Assembly: GCF_020382885.2 (NCBI RefSeq) | Contig: NC_058508.1 | Span: forward strand, 8,300,055-8,364,054 | Source of the DNA: Scatophagus argus | Lineage: Eukaryota; Chordata; Actinopteri; Scatophagidae | Length of the DNA: 64,000 bases | Reading direction: 5' to 3' | Part shown: positions 38,495 through 53,400 of the stretch, piece after piece | Position numbering within the stretch: the stretch's first letter is position 1 | How the letters are laid out: each line of letters opens with the position of its first letter | The notes under the pieces: model-generated | What the model saw: only the letters and a program-made list of their open reading frames with translations | Database searches by the model: none | Told to the model about the DNA's origin: nothing | Position numbers and translations under genes: made by a program

Positions 38495-41400
38495 TAGAGA
38501 GAGTTAGAGGTATCCTCCAGTCAACAAATAAGAATGAAATAATCTCATATTGATGGCTTGGTAGATAAAGGCAAAGCGATGTGGCCAATAGTATCCAAAC
38601 TATCACACTAAAATCTTCTAGCAAGTGCTTGATGCTTCCGATTCAAATAATATTTTCACACAACCTGGCTTCCAAGAAAATCAAAAAGTATTATTTCAGT
38701 CAAGTGTTTTTGGCACATTCTGTAGCGCAAGTGTAAATGGCTGTGGACATGAAGTTTATAGTAAAGAATCAATCTGTAGATCAGTGTACAAATCTATGGC
38801 TCATGACTTAAAGACTTAAAGCTTTTATGACACAAAAATGTTAAAGCACATTTGTTTTTTTTTGCACTTTTTTGTTGCAACCAACAGTTTCCTTCCTCAC
38901 ATCTACTTAGACAAAAGAATAATTAACAAATTCCAGTTCTTCCTACAGGTACAGTACAGTATGAGTGTCTCCCTCTGTGTGTCCCTCTGCCCTCACCAGG
39001 TGTGTATCTGGACTCAGAGGTGCCCCAGCCCCCCAGCCTCAGGGCAGAGCCATCCCAGCTAGAGGAGGCAGAGCTGGGCTTCTGGCTGGTGAGGCCGGGT
39101 GGTGGTCTGGAGGGGGCTGCCACAGACAGCGCCTTGGGAGGCAGGGGGACTTTCCACAACTCATGGGCCAGGGAGGAGTTGGACACAGAACCGCCGCCAG
39201 GAGACCACTTTGACTCACTGGGTCTGGCTGCAACGGGAGAGAAGAGCAAAGTGAACATTTAACATTTATACATCCTCAGGTCCATTATCACAGTTTGCAG
39301 GGCTATGGATTTGGTTTTATTCCACTGTTGTTACTCTGGATATTCTTCACAATTAAACTTTGTCGTCCCTCTGTGTGAAGTTCTTTGGTTTGAGAGGTGG
39401 AGGACAAAGGACAAGATGACAAAGGCTGAATTACAAACAGAAACTCCTACCTGAAGTGCTTTGTGCTGTACTGGTGAGGGAACCGCTGTGGCTGGAGGCA
39501 CGAATGGATGACCAGGCACTGTTAGAAGGCATCGTGGTGTTCAGTGATGAGGATGGCCCTGGGAAACATAGAAAGAAGGGTAATGTTGAATATGATATTG
39601 CCAACTTAGTCACAGATACAATGTGGCTGGCTATAAAATTAAAAAGTTTATCTTTGGTCATGCACGTGACCTACCGTTGTTCCTGTCCCTGAGGTGGTCT
39701 GTGTCACGGACGGTGTTGATGGAGAGGTTGTTAATGACACTGCCGGGGGTCACAAAAGGGTCAGTCTCAGGGTCAATGTTGGGGTAACCTTTCCAAGGCT
39801 CCCCGGGCCGGAACTCTGCACACACACAGATACACACACACACAACCCAACCATTAGCAGGTTTCAATGCAAACATTCTGTTTTATTTTTTTTTATTTTT
39901 GAAAGCAAGTGTACCTGGGGGCCAGGTGACAGTGTTTGCATGGGGAGGGGGGGAGTTGGCACGGGGCGGCCAGCCATCTCCCACCGAACCCATTGATTGG
40001 CCGGGAGGACTCAGGGGAGATGGGCCAGGAGACAGGAAGTCATAGAAGGGAGAGTCCTCAAGACGCAGCCCAGACGACATAGCACCTGTGGGACGAGAGC
40101 ACATAAACATGAGGACACAATCGCACAGACTAAAAGTCACCGACGTTTTTTTTAATACTTCTGTATGTAATTCAATAAATAAGTTTACTTGTGAGAATTA
40201 TACAAATCAAACAGAATTTATGAGTAATAAAATTTTTTTAGCAAGCATATACTCTTTATAAGGGCTGAAAAGCGGTGGCCACAGCAGAATTACAGATTTC
40301 CTCAACCTAATCTAACATTTCTTTAACATAAATAATTAACAACTAGACAAATTCAGCAGCAACAGGCACTGCTTTGTCCAAAGTTTTGTGATTTGTCCCA
40401 AATTTTTGCTGTAGTTTAAACCCTGAAGTATATGATCAGTTCTCCTAAACAGATAGTCACTGCATAAACTACTCTGTACTGTGACGACCACAATGACAGG
40501 CTCTTCCTTACCAGGTTTGCTGTTCTGATCCAGAGGGTCAGTAGCCCAAAGTTTCTTCAGCTTGGACTGGGGCGGCTCTTTGTAGTTCACAGCTCCGCCA
40601 CCACCACTCCCACCACCAACACTCATGTCCAGGGATACATTCAGGTTAGAGTTCAAGCCTGATGGGAGGGATGAAGGAAGAGAGAAAACAGCAGAGAGAA
40701 AAACATTCAGTCACCTTGTATATTCAACAGATGTAATTTACATATTCATATACATATTATAGGCAAATATCTACACGAAAATGTGTCATCATTCAAATCT
40801 GGGAGATGAAATTGCTCTTAACAGGATCAAACATACTTAAAGGGAAGTTGCTGAAGGATCCGAGAGCAGCAGCATCCTTCTGCATCTCAGGGGTGTGGTT
40901 GGACAAGTAGTTATCCAGGTATGGTTTGAGGGTTGGGGCCTGTTTCAGCAGGGAGGGGTCCAGGTGCCGCGGGGGCTGCATCATTGAGGGAGACGAACCA
41001 ATGGGACGTGTCTAAGAAGAGGAAGTTAGAGAAACCAATCAATGAGACAACACCATTAATTCTGGGTGTAATGACGCAGGATTTAGATTTAGGATTTAAA
41101 TCTTGATACACAGAGACACATGCACACACCTGTTCATTCTGTCGCCCCAAAGGCACGACTCTCTGGCTCTGAGCCTTCTGCTGTTGCTGCTGCTGCTGCT
41201 GGAGGAGAAGACGCTGCAGACAGAAGTCAAAGAGTTTAAGAGTTTGTTTTTCTATATCTGAGATTAACTTTTACACACATTCACTGCATAATATTACATC
41301 CAGCAAATCTATTTTTATTTGAGCATAAAAGGTTCTACATGTATTTCAAGTACAGATAAAACATGAAAGAGATGTTTTCTGTTCCTGCATTCAGGACAGT

Positions 41401-44400
41401 ATATCTAGTCCGAGTATGTCGTTTTTAGGGGTATTTCATTCCCCTCAGACAAGACTGTGTTGCTGTACACAAGACATAAAACCATGTACAAAATGTATTT
41501 ATGTTTTTGTACACACCTGTGTGCATGTGTATGTGTATGTGTTTGTTCAAAGGCATGTGTCCTTCTCTCTACCTGTAACTGGCTAATCTGGTTGAGCTGT
41601 GACAGCTGGTTGAGCTGGGTCAGTTGGTTGAGCACAGCAACCTGCTGGGCGCCAAACAGAGGGTTCAGACCTCCATTACCTCCGGGGTATTTCAACAGGG
41701 ATGGAGGGACCTAAACACAGATTTCAGTTTTCATTAATATGTTGTCATTCCAAGTTTTACTGTGAATTAAATGTTGAAAGCAAACAATGGATCAAAGAGT
41801 GGGAGAAAAAGAATGACGTGATGTTTTGAGGATAATGTAGCTCCTCGACTCTTGTCTAACCTTTGTCTAAAATTTGTATATAATAGAGATGCACCGATTG
41901 ACCAGCCAGGGAACGAAGAAGAACAAGTCACAAAGCATGCAATCATATATGAGCGAGTGGTGAAACAAGAGCGAGTGGCGAGTGGTTAGATGTGTGCAGC
42001 GAAGCAGAACTGTACAGAGTTAGAGTTGACTGTAAATGTCCAGTGTAAGTCACAGTCTGTCTGTAAATAAATGTTACAAATGTTACAACAACTGGTGAAG
42101 GATACTGTAAAATGATAGATAGATAGACAGAAAGATACTTTATTGATCCCGAAGGAAATTCAAGATCATTCAATGATGTTAGCAACTGCCATTTGTGATG
42201 TTGCACCTGCTTTTGTTTGGCAAAGTCAAATGTCAGATAAAGTTGGGTGTACAGCTCATTTTCAGTTAATTGTTATTTGCAGCTGTTTTCAGTTGCTTTA
42301 TTTTGAGAGGAAATTGTAAAGTTTTAATCATTTCTTTTGTTATGAAAGTAGGTTTTTTTTTGTATATGCTGTCAATTATAGTTCTTAAAAAGAAAACCAG
42401 AATCAGCAAGTCGCACAATAATAATGGAATCGGCAAAGAAAATAACAATCGTGCACCTCTAATATCTCAATGAATACATCATGAATTGACAGTTTAGGTT
42501 TCTTTAAATCAGCGCCGGTGTTGACCAGGGTTTGCCACCCTCACCTGATAGTATCAAGTTTTTAAGTAACATGAAAACATTGTGTAACTAGTATATAGTA
42601 TGTAGGATTATCCATCACAATCAAGTTTGAAGTCCCAGCAAATCGATTCTCATATTGTTCTGAGGAAGTTAGGGGAAAAATGTCCATACATCTACAAAGT
42701 TGATCTGAATGATCTGCATGTAAAGTGCATTCATATTAGAGACACTGGGACATCAGACTTTGAAGCCTAAAACAAAAAGGGCAACAGATAAAATTGTGAA
42801 TGTATGACCTGGAAAAAGCATAATGCTTTGTAGGTGTGTGCTACCTGAGAGGGCAGGATGGGTGGAGGCACTTGGTTACGAAGGTTGGGTTGGGAGGAGA
42901 TCTGGGACTGGGGGCCGCCTCGGCCCTGTGCTACGCTGCTGCCACCCATCATAGGGTTTACATTCTGAGCAGGGAAGACATAAGACATAAAACACACACA
43001 CATACAAATGAGCAAACAACTTAGAACAAACTTGAAAAGCCGTTTCTTCATTCATAATGATGGTCCAGTGACTTTGTGACGACAGGCTTTTGAGTCAACT
43101 CAGTGGCGCATGTAATCACAAATGAAACGTCCGAAATAAGAGTTTTAATAATATGTGATGGGTAACCTGCTAGAATCATATAGAAAACACTTCTTATTGT
43201 TGGTACTGTATCTTAGGGTAGGAAGCTCAAGACCTCAAGACAACAACCTCTTCATACTTCTACACTCACCTGCCGAGCACCACCCAGGCTAGAGTGGGCA
43301 GTAGACGGCCCAGAGTCGAGACAGGGGATAGGCTGAGCAGAATTGGAAGGGGAGAAACTCATGCTTTGATTGGAGGAGAGCTCATCAGAAGTTTGACTAT
43401 CATAAGCAGAGGGGGAAACAGACAGCTGTAGAAGCAAGGCCAGGTGCACAGCAGATGGACGGCAAGCACAGAGGGACAGGAAGCACACCAGCAGCCATAG
43501 AAGTGCAGAGAGGGAAGGACAAAAGAAGGAAAAAGAGTTAATTTTGAATAAGAAGTCTGTGTGTGTGTGGGGGGGGGGGGGGGACGACAGGAAGTAATGT
43601 GAGGGCCGAGGAAACAATGAGAGTGAGAGTGAAAAGTGTAGGAAAGCATGAAAGTGTAGTAGAGAAGGAAGTAGTAGAGAGAAGGAGAGTGCAGTAGAAA
43701 AAGACAAGGTCACACCAGAGGATGGGAGTCAGGAAAGAAATAGAAAGAAGAGACAAGCAGTGTTCAATGCAGAAGGAAAAGCAGCAAAGCCAAACAAAAC
43801 CACAGCAGCTTTGTACAGAACTACCTAAAGGAATGAATCATTGCCACAGAACTACAAATCACTTGCAAAACTACCAATTGTTTTTACAATTCAGCTTGTA
43901 AAAGCGCATATTTTCCATTTGCTCTTGTTGTTCCGAAGTGCCAAAGCCTAACAATTCAGAATGATGAGATGCTTCACGCAAACAGCAAGTATCAAAACAT
44001 GCCATCCAACGGTAAACGCATCAAATGCAGTGTGTTAGAACAACCACTAGGGGGCACTACAGGACTAAGACACAACTACCCAGACAGACAACTGAGGCAG
44101 ATTATACACAAGGGACTCTCTTCCATATCCACCTCATAAGCACAACAATCCAGACAGACTGAGCAAACTTCTGTCTAAAAACGCTGCTTGTAAATAGTGT
44201 GTAAATGCAGATGTGCCCCACCTGCTGTGTTCTGTATTTCCCTTCCTATATTTCCAAGGTGTGTTATGTGAACTTTTCCTTACACCTACCAACAGAATAC
44301 TAGAGATTCAAGGTTTCTGCATACCTTGTCATAGTAAGGGCTGCGATCCATGGCAGACTCCTTGTGGAGCTGGTGTCGAGATCCAGGGTTCTTCCCCATT

Positions 44401-47400
44401 ACTCCATTGAAGTCTCCCATACTGCCCATGTCCATACGTTTGTCCTGCACCATCCCTGCTCCTGTCTTCATGGAGTCGTCAGGTGAGTCTCTCTGCAAAG
44501 GGATAAACAAAGAAATGGGATTATAGAGACAAAAAAGCATAAATGTTTCATTCAATGAATATTATGTATTATGCAGCTGAAAAACTGAAACAAAGTTTGA
44601 AAAAATAAAGAAACAACTGTTTAAACTGTTTAAATTTAATTTTAAAATGAAGGAGAGCAACAGGAAAACAATGGGAAATAGTACTTACAGAAAAGTTCAT
44701 GCTGTTGAACTGGTTGATGAAAGGTTTCATCCAGGGTTCATCCTGTTTATTGACTGGTTTGTTAATCTGAAACAATAAAATAATGAGCTTGAGAACCCCA
44801 AAGCAATAGTAGGGTTGTCTTTTTAACCACTTGGTTTTCAAGGGTTTCTAAGGAATCAAACACATTGATTTCTCAAAAGAGAACTCCAAACTTTAACCCG
44901 TGGATATCAATGTTTTCATGACTGGGATGAACAAGTGTGCAAAGCTATGGTGAACAAACCTTGTAGGAGCCTTTATGCTTGTAGTTCCAGGTGTTCTGGT
45001 CATGGGACCGGTTGTCCTGTTGGCTGTTGCTCCACATGCCAATCTCCACTTCCTCTTCCTGGTCCCAGCTATTGCCCATGGACACCTCCTCACCACACCA
45101 AGTCTCCATGGGCTTGGGACCTGGAGTTACAAAAAGGGCCAGGGAAGAAACTGAGTGCCAACAAGTGATTGTATACAGTTATATTGTCCCTTTCATGCAC
45201 TTCCTGCAGATAAATTCTCTCCCCTGCTACTCTGCACTAAAGCCAGAGTTCAAGATCAGCCAGGACGGCTTATAGTTTGAACACATCATTTTACTCTTCA
45301 GATCCAAGTTTTTGGTGAATATTCACCTTCAAGTGTGCACCTACCAGACTTGTGCTGGCCACCCCATCCAGATCCAGACTCTCGGCTACCCCTACTGGGT
45401 TCATCCCAGTTGGAGCTGGTGTCCATGGGTTTCCCCCAGGCAGATGTACCATTGTCCACTGTCACAGGTGGAGCAGTGGCAGGCTCTCCCCATGTCGAGG
45501 ACTCCTTCTGCTGAGGGTAGGGCTCACCCCAACCTACATGAAAGGAGGGAGATAGCCTTTAAAATGGGGACATGGTGTTGTCTTAAAGCAAAAGCTTTCT
45601 GCATTTCTTTATCATCATCATTATGCTAAGACACAAATCAGAAGCCCTAAAACTAAAATACACACAGAGAGGAGAACAAAAATCATGTCTACCTATCCAG
45701 CAACAACATCACAATATTTCCACTGTCCTCACAAAATGAAAGGGTCTTATGACAATGCAAATCTAATGCCGCTTGCAGAAATCATGGTTTAAAAGTGATG
45801 CGAGAACCCCTAGATCCAACTACATGTTATTATAGTTACACATCATTCTGTATGTGTCTCAGGTAGTTCATTTGCTTTCCTCATTCAGAGAAGCCATATT
45901 AAGCTTGTTTGGATACTCAGTTGGAGAGTGGGTGGCATCATATGAAAAGATGTGACAACAGTGGCCCTTATTTAAATATGCAGATGAATACAATCTTTCT
46001 TGGGAGCCTATTCAGATGGTCATATTTACAATTATGCTGCAAGTTTATCTTATTTTTTCTTGTGGAATCAGAGAACAGAGCTCAAGGAGAGAGCCCTGAT
46101 TATGTCCCTGGGGAACCCCGCATCACCTTGCTTATGTAAGTGTTGTTTACTTGAACTCCTGTGGGAATATAGATGTGTGCATGGGTCCCCATACACTTTC
46201 AAATGTGAGACTGTGTGTCCTCAGCTGAGTCCAAGTATGAGTTCAAAAGGCTCCCATTACAGCTGACCACCCAGACCTGCTACTTTCTCCCTCCACAGGA
46301 GGCATTTGGGAAGATGCCAGGGATACCTTCCCATAAAAATAGGACAGATCACGGGGTGGCCTCGGGCTTCAGTGTCCCTCATATGACTGAGCATGCTCAC
46401 AGAGAAGTACATAACACGAAATAAATAAATAAATACATATATACATGCACACACAGCTAAACATACAGGCAGATGTATATACACAAAAGGGGGCGAGAGT
46501 GCATCTAATGCTCACACATACCAATTAAACTGTAATCCTATCCTGCATCCATTGCCTGTCTCACCATCTATGTAGGTACATTAGTTGATCTAATCAAAGG
46601 TGGTTGAGAAACACAATATGTGTGTGCTTGTTTGACAAGTTGTATAAAAAGCAGATCTTCATGCACATCTGAAACACAGCGAACGACAAAACTGTTGTAA
46701 CATGTTTATCTCATCATCTATTGTATTCGTCTACTCAATTTACCACCGTTTTCACCAACATCAGTACTTCAGTGTTTACAAAAATAAAACCAAATGAACT
46801 AAAACGAATTAACATCTACAGCCTCATAGTTTTTCTCAGCAGAGTAGCTGGCTAGTTTGCCCCACCCTTCCTTGCCATTCACTTTGCTGCTCTAGTTAGC
46901 TCACTGGACAGCAACCCTGAATTACCCATACAGCCCCTCCCCTCTGTCCCCCTTGTCAGCACACTTCTACAGAATAACCGCCATATTCTTTTTAGTTTTC
47001 CCCATCTTACATTGCAGCCATTCCTATTACTAAGTTACCAGACATCCTGCTCTATCACTCATGGTCTCTCACTCTCTCTCTTCTCTCTCTCTTTCTCTCA
47101 AACCCAACAAAAGCCAGTGTTTCAGTAAGTAGAACTGGCGGGTGAGAGAGAAAGGGAGGAGGAAAAAAAGGCGAATCAGTGGGGAGAGAGAGAGAGAAAA
47201 AAAAAAGAAAAATCGATGCTCTTAGCATTCCAAAGGGATGACTCAACCAGCTTTACAAAAAGCCCTCAACATAGCCGATACCATAGGGAAATGGGAGATA
47301 GAATGGCTGTAAGTGTTTGTTTTCTCTCTATGTGTTTGTGCAAATACTGCATTTGAGTACAACTGTGAATGTTTGTGCATCCACACTTTTTGTGTTTGTA

Positions 47401-50400
47401 CTATCTAAATCCTTTTAAGACCTAATTTCAGCTATTTCAAAAAGTGTGTGTGGGTGGGTCTTGCACCTTTTCTATCCACTCTTAAGACTTACAGACTGCA
47501 CCACAAGGTTTCCACTTATTTGCTCTCACCATTTTTGATAATGGCTCATCTAGCATTTTTATACCTGAATATGTAAGGAAACATAAAACAATGTAAAAAA
47601 GATTCATTTGCAAGCTAATGCAACCTAGTGTTAGTGCATACTGACAGAAGAGGATGATGAAAGTGTCCCTGCAGGCTTAACACCAGAAAATGTAAATAAT
47701 AACAAGGTCTGTTGTAACCGGGCAGACTATAAAAGAAGCAAGTGTGACTCAGTGTTCAAATCATTCCTTTTTCCACATGTACGCACGTGTTAGAGTTGTG
47801 TGGGCATGTGCATAAGCATTTTGTACACCAGCCTATAAAGCTGTGTGACTGGTGAAACTGGTGTGCTTAAGTTTATTTATTACTTATTTAGTCTATATAC
47901 AGCACTTACAAATTAAAATATTAGTAAGAACAGCCAATTACTCCGGCTTCTGCCCATTCCAGCTTACCAGAACTGCAGCTTTTGTCCTGGACAATAGGCT
48001 GCATGGGCTGAGGGGGATGTTTCGAGCTGTGTGATGGGTTGGACTGGTGTTGAGAAGTTGGGCCCATGGCCTCCTGGTCTGACTGGCCAGCCCTGTTCCA
48101 CATATTGACAGATCCACCGCTGTATTTACCTAGGAACAAGGTTTAATTTTATATGATTTTTCAGGCTTTCTTTCTTTTGAAGAAGTTTATAGTGAGCTGA
48201 GTGCTTACCAGGGTCTCCCCAAGCTGCTGTTCCATCATCAATCTCCATTCTCCGACGAATGGACTCAGGAGAAGGCTCTTCCCACCCAGTTGCCACTTCC
48301 TCCTTCTGACCTACTGTGGGCATTGGGCCTCCAAGCCAGCCTGATAGAAGAACAAACATTAAAAGTGATTCGTCAGTTGTATGTCCTCCCACTTTCATGG
48401 TATACAGTGGCAAAGAAGACACAATGCCGTTTCAGTTTTGGTGTCCTTAATAAATGTCTGGGCACCCAACTAAACAGGAGTTGTCAATAAATACAGGAAA
48501 AAGATCTTGATCTTGAAAAATCAATACTACCTGTGGGCTTGCTAGGACCTTGATTGCCTCTGGGCGTGTTGGATTCAGGACCTTTTCCCCAATCACTGGA
48601 GGGCTTGGGACTGGGTTCACCCCAGTTCTGAGTTCCTTGGTTGTTCTTCACTGGCTCACCCCAGCCCTGACTGTTACTCTGAGAACTGGGTTTGTGGACT
48701 AGGTCAGCCCAGTTGGAACCTGGGTTTGGAGTGTTCTGGTCTGGAGTATTTGATCCTCCACTCCCTCCCCAGGTGTTGCTGCTGCTAGTGTTGGTTCGGC
48801 TTGGCTCGCTCCAACATCCAGAGCCAGATCGGTCACTGTCGCTGTCCCAGCCCACGGAGCCTGCACCTTTCTGGGGCTCCCCCCAGTGGTTGTTTGCCCC
48901 TGGTCGTGCACCATCTCCGCCATTACCCCAACCTTCACTTCCATTTCCACCACTGGAACCCCAGCCTTGCTGCGGTTTGGGCGCATTACTCCATGTATTG
49001 GACCTAAACAAAGGCAATAAAAGTGTTCAGCAAATAATATACAAGGTAGGTAATAACGGTTGAAGAAAAAAAAAAAAGCAGAGAAAATAAGAAACTTTGA
49101 AAATGAATGCAGTTAGGCCTAACAAAACTGAGAGGGAAAAAAAAAAATCACATCTTGATTACATTTACAGCAAATAATATTTCTACATCAGGATTTCTTA
49201 CCTGTCATCTTTGTTAACATTATTGCTCCAGGTGTTACTGGTATTGTTGCTTCCCTTGTAGCTGGATCCATCATCCCAGCCACTCTGTCCACTTCCTCCA
49301 TTTGCTGGGACTTTGCTGTCCCACCCAGAGCTTGGTCGCTCTCCCCAGCCAGAGCCTCCTGTACCTGAGCCTGCACTGCCTGGCCCACCCCCCCAACCTG
49401 CAAGTAGAACAAAAGTGAGATCCATTTTTAGTTTATTTGTGTATTCTGCAATACAATTTTTTGTTCTAAACTTCAGTATTGCTGTTGCTGAAATTCATAC
49501 ATGTTATCACCCTACCTCCAGAGGTCTGGGAGGGAGCTGCCGGTGATGCTGTGCCCCAACCGGAGCCTCCACAGCTCTGATTTTTTTCGTCTCCTCTGGG
49601 ACCCTGGCGCTGATTGTTTGAAGTAGAAGTGACGTCCCAGGCAGTGTTTTGCCGTATGGGTGTCTGTCCCCATCCACTGTTTGATAGAACCCTTGGGTCC
49701 AAATCAGCACGGGACACAGCTGGCAGTACTGATGTAGTTCCTTTTCTGCGATTTCCCCCTTTTGGATGGCTGATGTCTCTGTCTGAACTGGAACGGCCTC
49801 CAGAGCTCTCTCCGCTTCCCTCACTTCCTCCAGAGCGACCCCAGCCACCAGAAACACTTCCCAGGCCATGGGATCCACCTCCTCCTCCACCTCCCATACC
49901 CATTGCATCATCCTCCAAGCTCTTCCAGCCGTTGTTGGCAGAGTTTCCTTTATGACTTCCAGCATCTGAATGGTTGTTACCAGGAGCTGCTGATCCCCAT
50001 TCTCCATTTGACATGTTGTTAGATGTAGAAGAGGATGATGAGGACGAAGAAGAAGATGATGCGCTGCTCCCCCAGGGGCGTGGTATCCCTGTTGGAGGGC
50101 CCATTGTAGTTTGGTTGCCATTTCCTGGTGTCTGGCCTGCAGAGCTGGGGATCTGATTTGAGCCAATATCCCAGGACAAATTACTCTGGGGTTGGTTTGG
50201 GTTATTGGTGGGCCCCTGGTCCCAGCGTGGGGCCCCAGTGTTATTGTGGTTATTATTACTCTTGTAAGCAGCAGTAGAGGAAATTTGGGGGTTCCCAGCC
50301 TGCATTAAGGCAGGATTTTGGGGGTTCACAGTGTCTACATTTGGATGGCCCTTGTCTCCAGGGTAGGTAGTTGCGCCCCAAGACGTACCGAAGGCCCCAG

Positions 50401-53400
50401 GACCACCCAGTTCTCCTTGTCGGTGCTGGGGGGCTGATGAGGGGTTTCCATTGGCCAGTGGAGCCCCATTCCCTCCTCCAATAGAGCCCCAAGAACAATC
50501 CCCACTGAGCTGGGGTGAGGCGGTAGAGTTTGGTGGACTAGAGGTCATTGTGGCATTAGTAGTAGTAGTAGTAGTATTCATCATGATAGTGTTATTTGGT
50601 CCATTGGATTCAGTGTTAAGGGTGGTAGGCTGTAGGCTACCATTTCCACTGTTGCTGCTTCCTAACACCTTGCTGCTTGCTGTACCATTATTCACATCAG
50701 TGTCTTCCATCATACTGCTGTTGTTTGGAGCTGCCATGCTACCCCAGCCCAACATCGGGCCCTGCTGGGGAGCTAGACCCAGTTTAGAGCTCATCCCCTG
50801 GGCCTGTGGAGGACGCTGGCCCTGGGACACTGGGCCTGGGGTTGGATTCTGCGGCCAGGCACCATGGTTGGCATTTGGGTTTAAAGTGTTTGGGTTTAAC
50901 CCTCCATTGATGCAGGGGGTGCTTCCGCCAGCAGTGATCATGTTGCTGCCTGACTGTGAGCCCCATACACCACTGTTATTGACGGGTTTGTTGTGGTTAC
51001 CCATGTTATTGCTGCCAATACTGCTGGACCCAGCCACAGAGTAGTGGGAGGGGCCGGTGACATTATTATTTCCATTATTTGAACCGCTCACGGTTCCCAT
51101 ACCTCCACCCATTACCTGACGATTGTTGCCATTGCTATCTCCATTCACAGACACGCCAACCATCATGGCAGAAGTCACCATAGAAGAGGAGGGGGAAGAA
51201 GCTGTAGAAGACACAGAGGAAGAAGCATTTGCTGACATCATCATCACTGTTGTCACAGCGGCAAGGTTTTTCTCTGAGCCGATCGAGGAGCTAGAGTCTG
51301 CGTCCATGCATTCTGATGCCAACTCAGGGTCTGATCCTGACCCACAGCCAGACGAGGAAGAAGAGGAGGAGCAAGAGAATGAAGAGGAGGAGGGAGGCCA
51401 GACAGAAGAGTTAGTTGAAGAAGAGTTGTTGGGTTTGTCAGTGCTTCCGTCCACTAGGACTTTGCCCCAGTTGCTGTTGCTGTCACTGCTGCAGGGAGAG
51501 CCAGAGGACCAGGGGGAAGGCTCATACTGGGGATCCAAGCCAGGATGCTCCAGACCTGGTGAAAGAGGGTGGACATGGACCAGGGGTACTGTTAGATTGG
51601 AGATTCAAATTTTAGAGAAATCTGAGAGTAAGGGTAAGCTAACCCAAGCATTCAAGAAAAGGTGCTATTTCATCGTCATAAAGGACATGACAATTAGATG
51701 TGCAGCACTAAATTAAACAGCAGGTGTGGCTTAAATTCCCTTTATTCACTGTTGCTTTAATGTTTTTCTATTCCCTGCAACCATCAGCTGCTCAACCGTT
51801 CTGGATGTGATCAGTGCCAGGTCTGAGCCTGGACACAGCTGCCACCATTTTGTCACCACAGCAGGACCCAAAAGCATGCCAAATCTATAAACTAGGATTC
51901 AGGGAGGCGAAAGACAACCATCAGCAGGAGAGATGAAGGGCATAGGGGAAATGGTAACTGAGTGTGAAAAGAGGGAGTGAGGGGTGAAGGTGACAGCAAC
52001 AGAAATGATTTGGATCTGGTTTATATCTGGATCTGGATTGGTTTACACATTCAAATTTATTGCCAGATATATATTTTTTATTTCACATTTGTTCTGCTTT
52101 ACAATAAACCTTAAGCAACAGAAAGAAAACATTCCAGGAGCTCTGCAGTTAAGTAATTAGCCTTGGATTAGAGAGCAGACATTTGAAACAAAGCAAATCA
52201 ATCTCTCTCAGAGAGGGCAGCACACCCACAGCACTGGCTCTGGGGTAGCTCAGCACCATTTTATTATTTGAATACCATCTTTTATTTGACAGTTCATGCT
52301 TTTCTTTCAGTCATGACAACATCTACTGCTTATTTTTTTGCTGGTTTCTTCATCAGAAAACAACTATGACGGGTTGCCCGTCTCTGGGTCTTTCACACTT
52401 AATGAGTCTCTCACTTTCAACTTGATCGCCAGTTCTCTTTGGTGCTTATCGTGTTCACTTACCTAGTCTCCTCCCCTTTCACCCTCTCACACCCACTTTC
52501 TCACCCACTCATCTGTCTCCCAGTCTTTCTAATAGGACATGAATAAAATGCATCATCTGTCAAGGTCAGGTCAAACTAAGACTACCTATTCTACCGATGA
52601 CAAAGTAGAGAGTAGGAGCCAGTAAGACTGAGAAAAAGAAATGCAGAATGGGGAAAGAAGGAATGTGTGGTCACCTGTTTGATTAGGGGAGTGGCTGACG
52701 GAATCCCGAATGGGAGCCATGCCTGGAAACAGAGAGGGGAAAGACTGTCAAACAGAGTTAGGTGAGTTAGAGACAGAACCAGAAATCAAACACAGAGTGG
52801 AGATGCTAGAAACAGTTAGACAGTTGGACAGATAGGACATTCAATGAGAGACAAGCAAACAGATAAGAAAGGATTTAACTTAAGAGGGAGCTCGCAAGTA
52901 GAAGAGCATTAGTGGACAGACCCTGCTTTTAGATACACCCATGTTGGTAGTTTCAATTGGTTATCCATATTACATTTAAAATAAGCAATAAGTAACGTGT
53001 TTAATTTTCAGTGAGTGCCGAACAGCATATTCTCAATTAGGTTTTTTCTCTTTTAGTACAGTATGACTGAACACTATCAAATTATGTCCCACTTAGTTTG
53101 CTGAATATTGCATTTCTGATAACAATGCAGACTGAAACTAATCTGCACGTATTTCAAAAACCTCAGTAAATTATAAACAAACTGCAAAAGATTTCTTAAA
53201 ATGTGTATTTACAAAAACAATTTCAAATTCTTGGTGAATCATGTTTAGGATGCCAGACTAGATTAATTAAGTTAATTTCTAATTATTTGGGTTACAAGTA
53301 GAAACTCTTCAGAAGCTATGAGCAAGAGCACACCCACATTTTAACATTTATTACCGTTTTGTTGCTTATCCAAGGATGTGAGTACTACAGTGTGTTTGTG

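Noticed and set aside
43381..43398. Alternative acceptor (GATAG) for the TNRC6A exon encoding [12 protein letters not shown]
   Set aside because: Using it would shift the frame after SPYYDK and meet a stop at once; the CTACAG acceptor giving the exon start at 43425 keeps phase 0.
50451..51716. Two 197-codon open frames on the plus strand opposite the TNRC6A large exon
   Set aside because: They mirror Ser/Asn/Gly-rich codons of the real exon as Glu-, Leu- and Val-rich text, have no recognisable domain, and cross no conserved sequence of their own.
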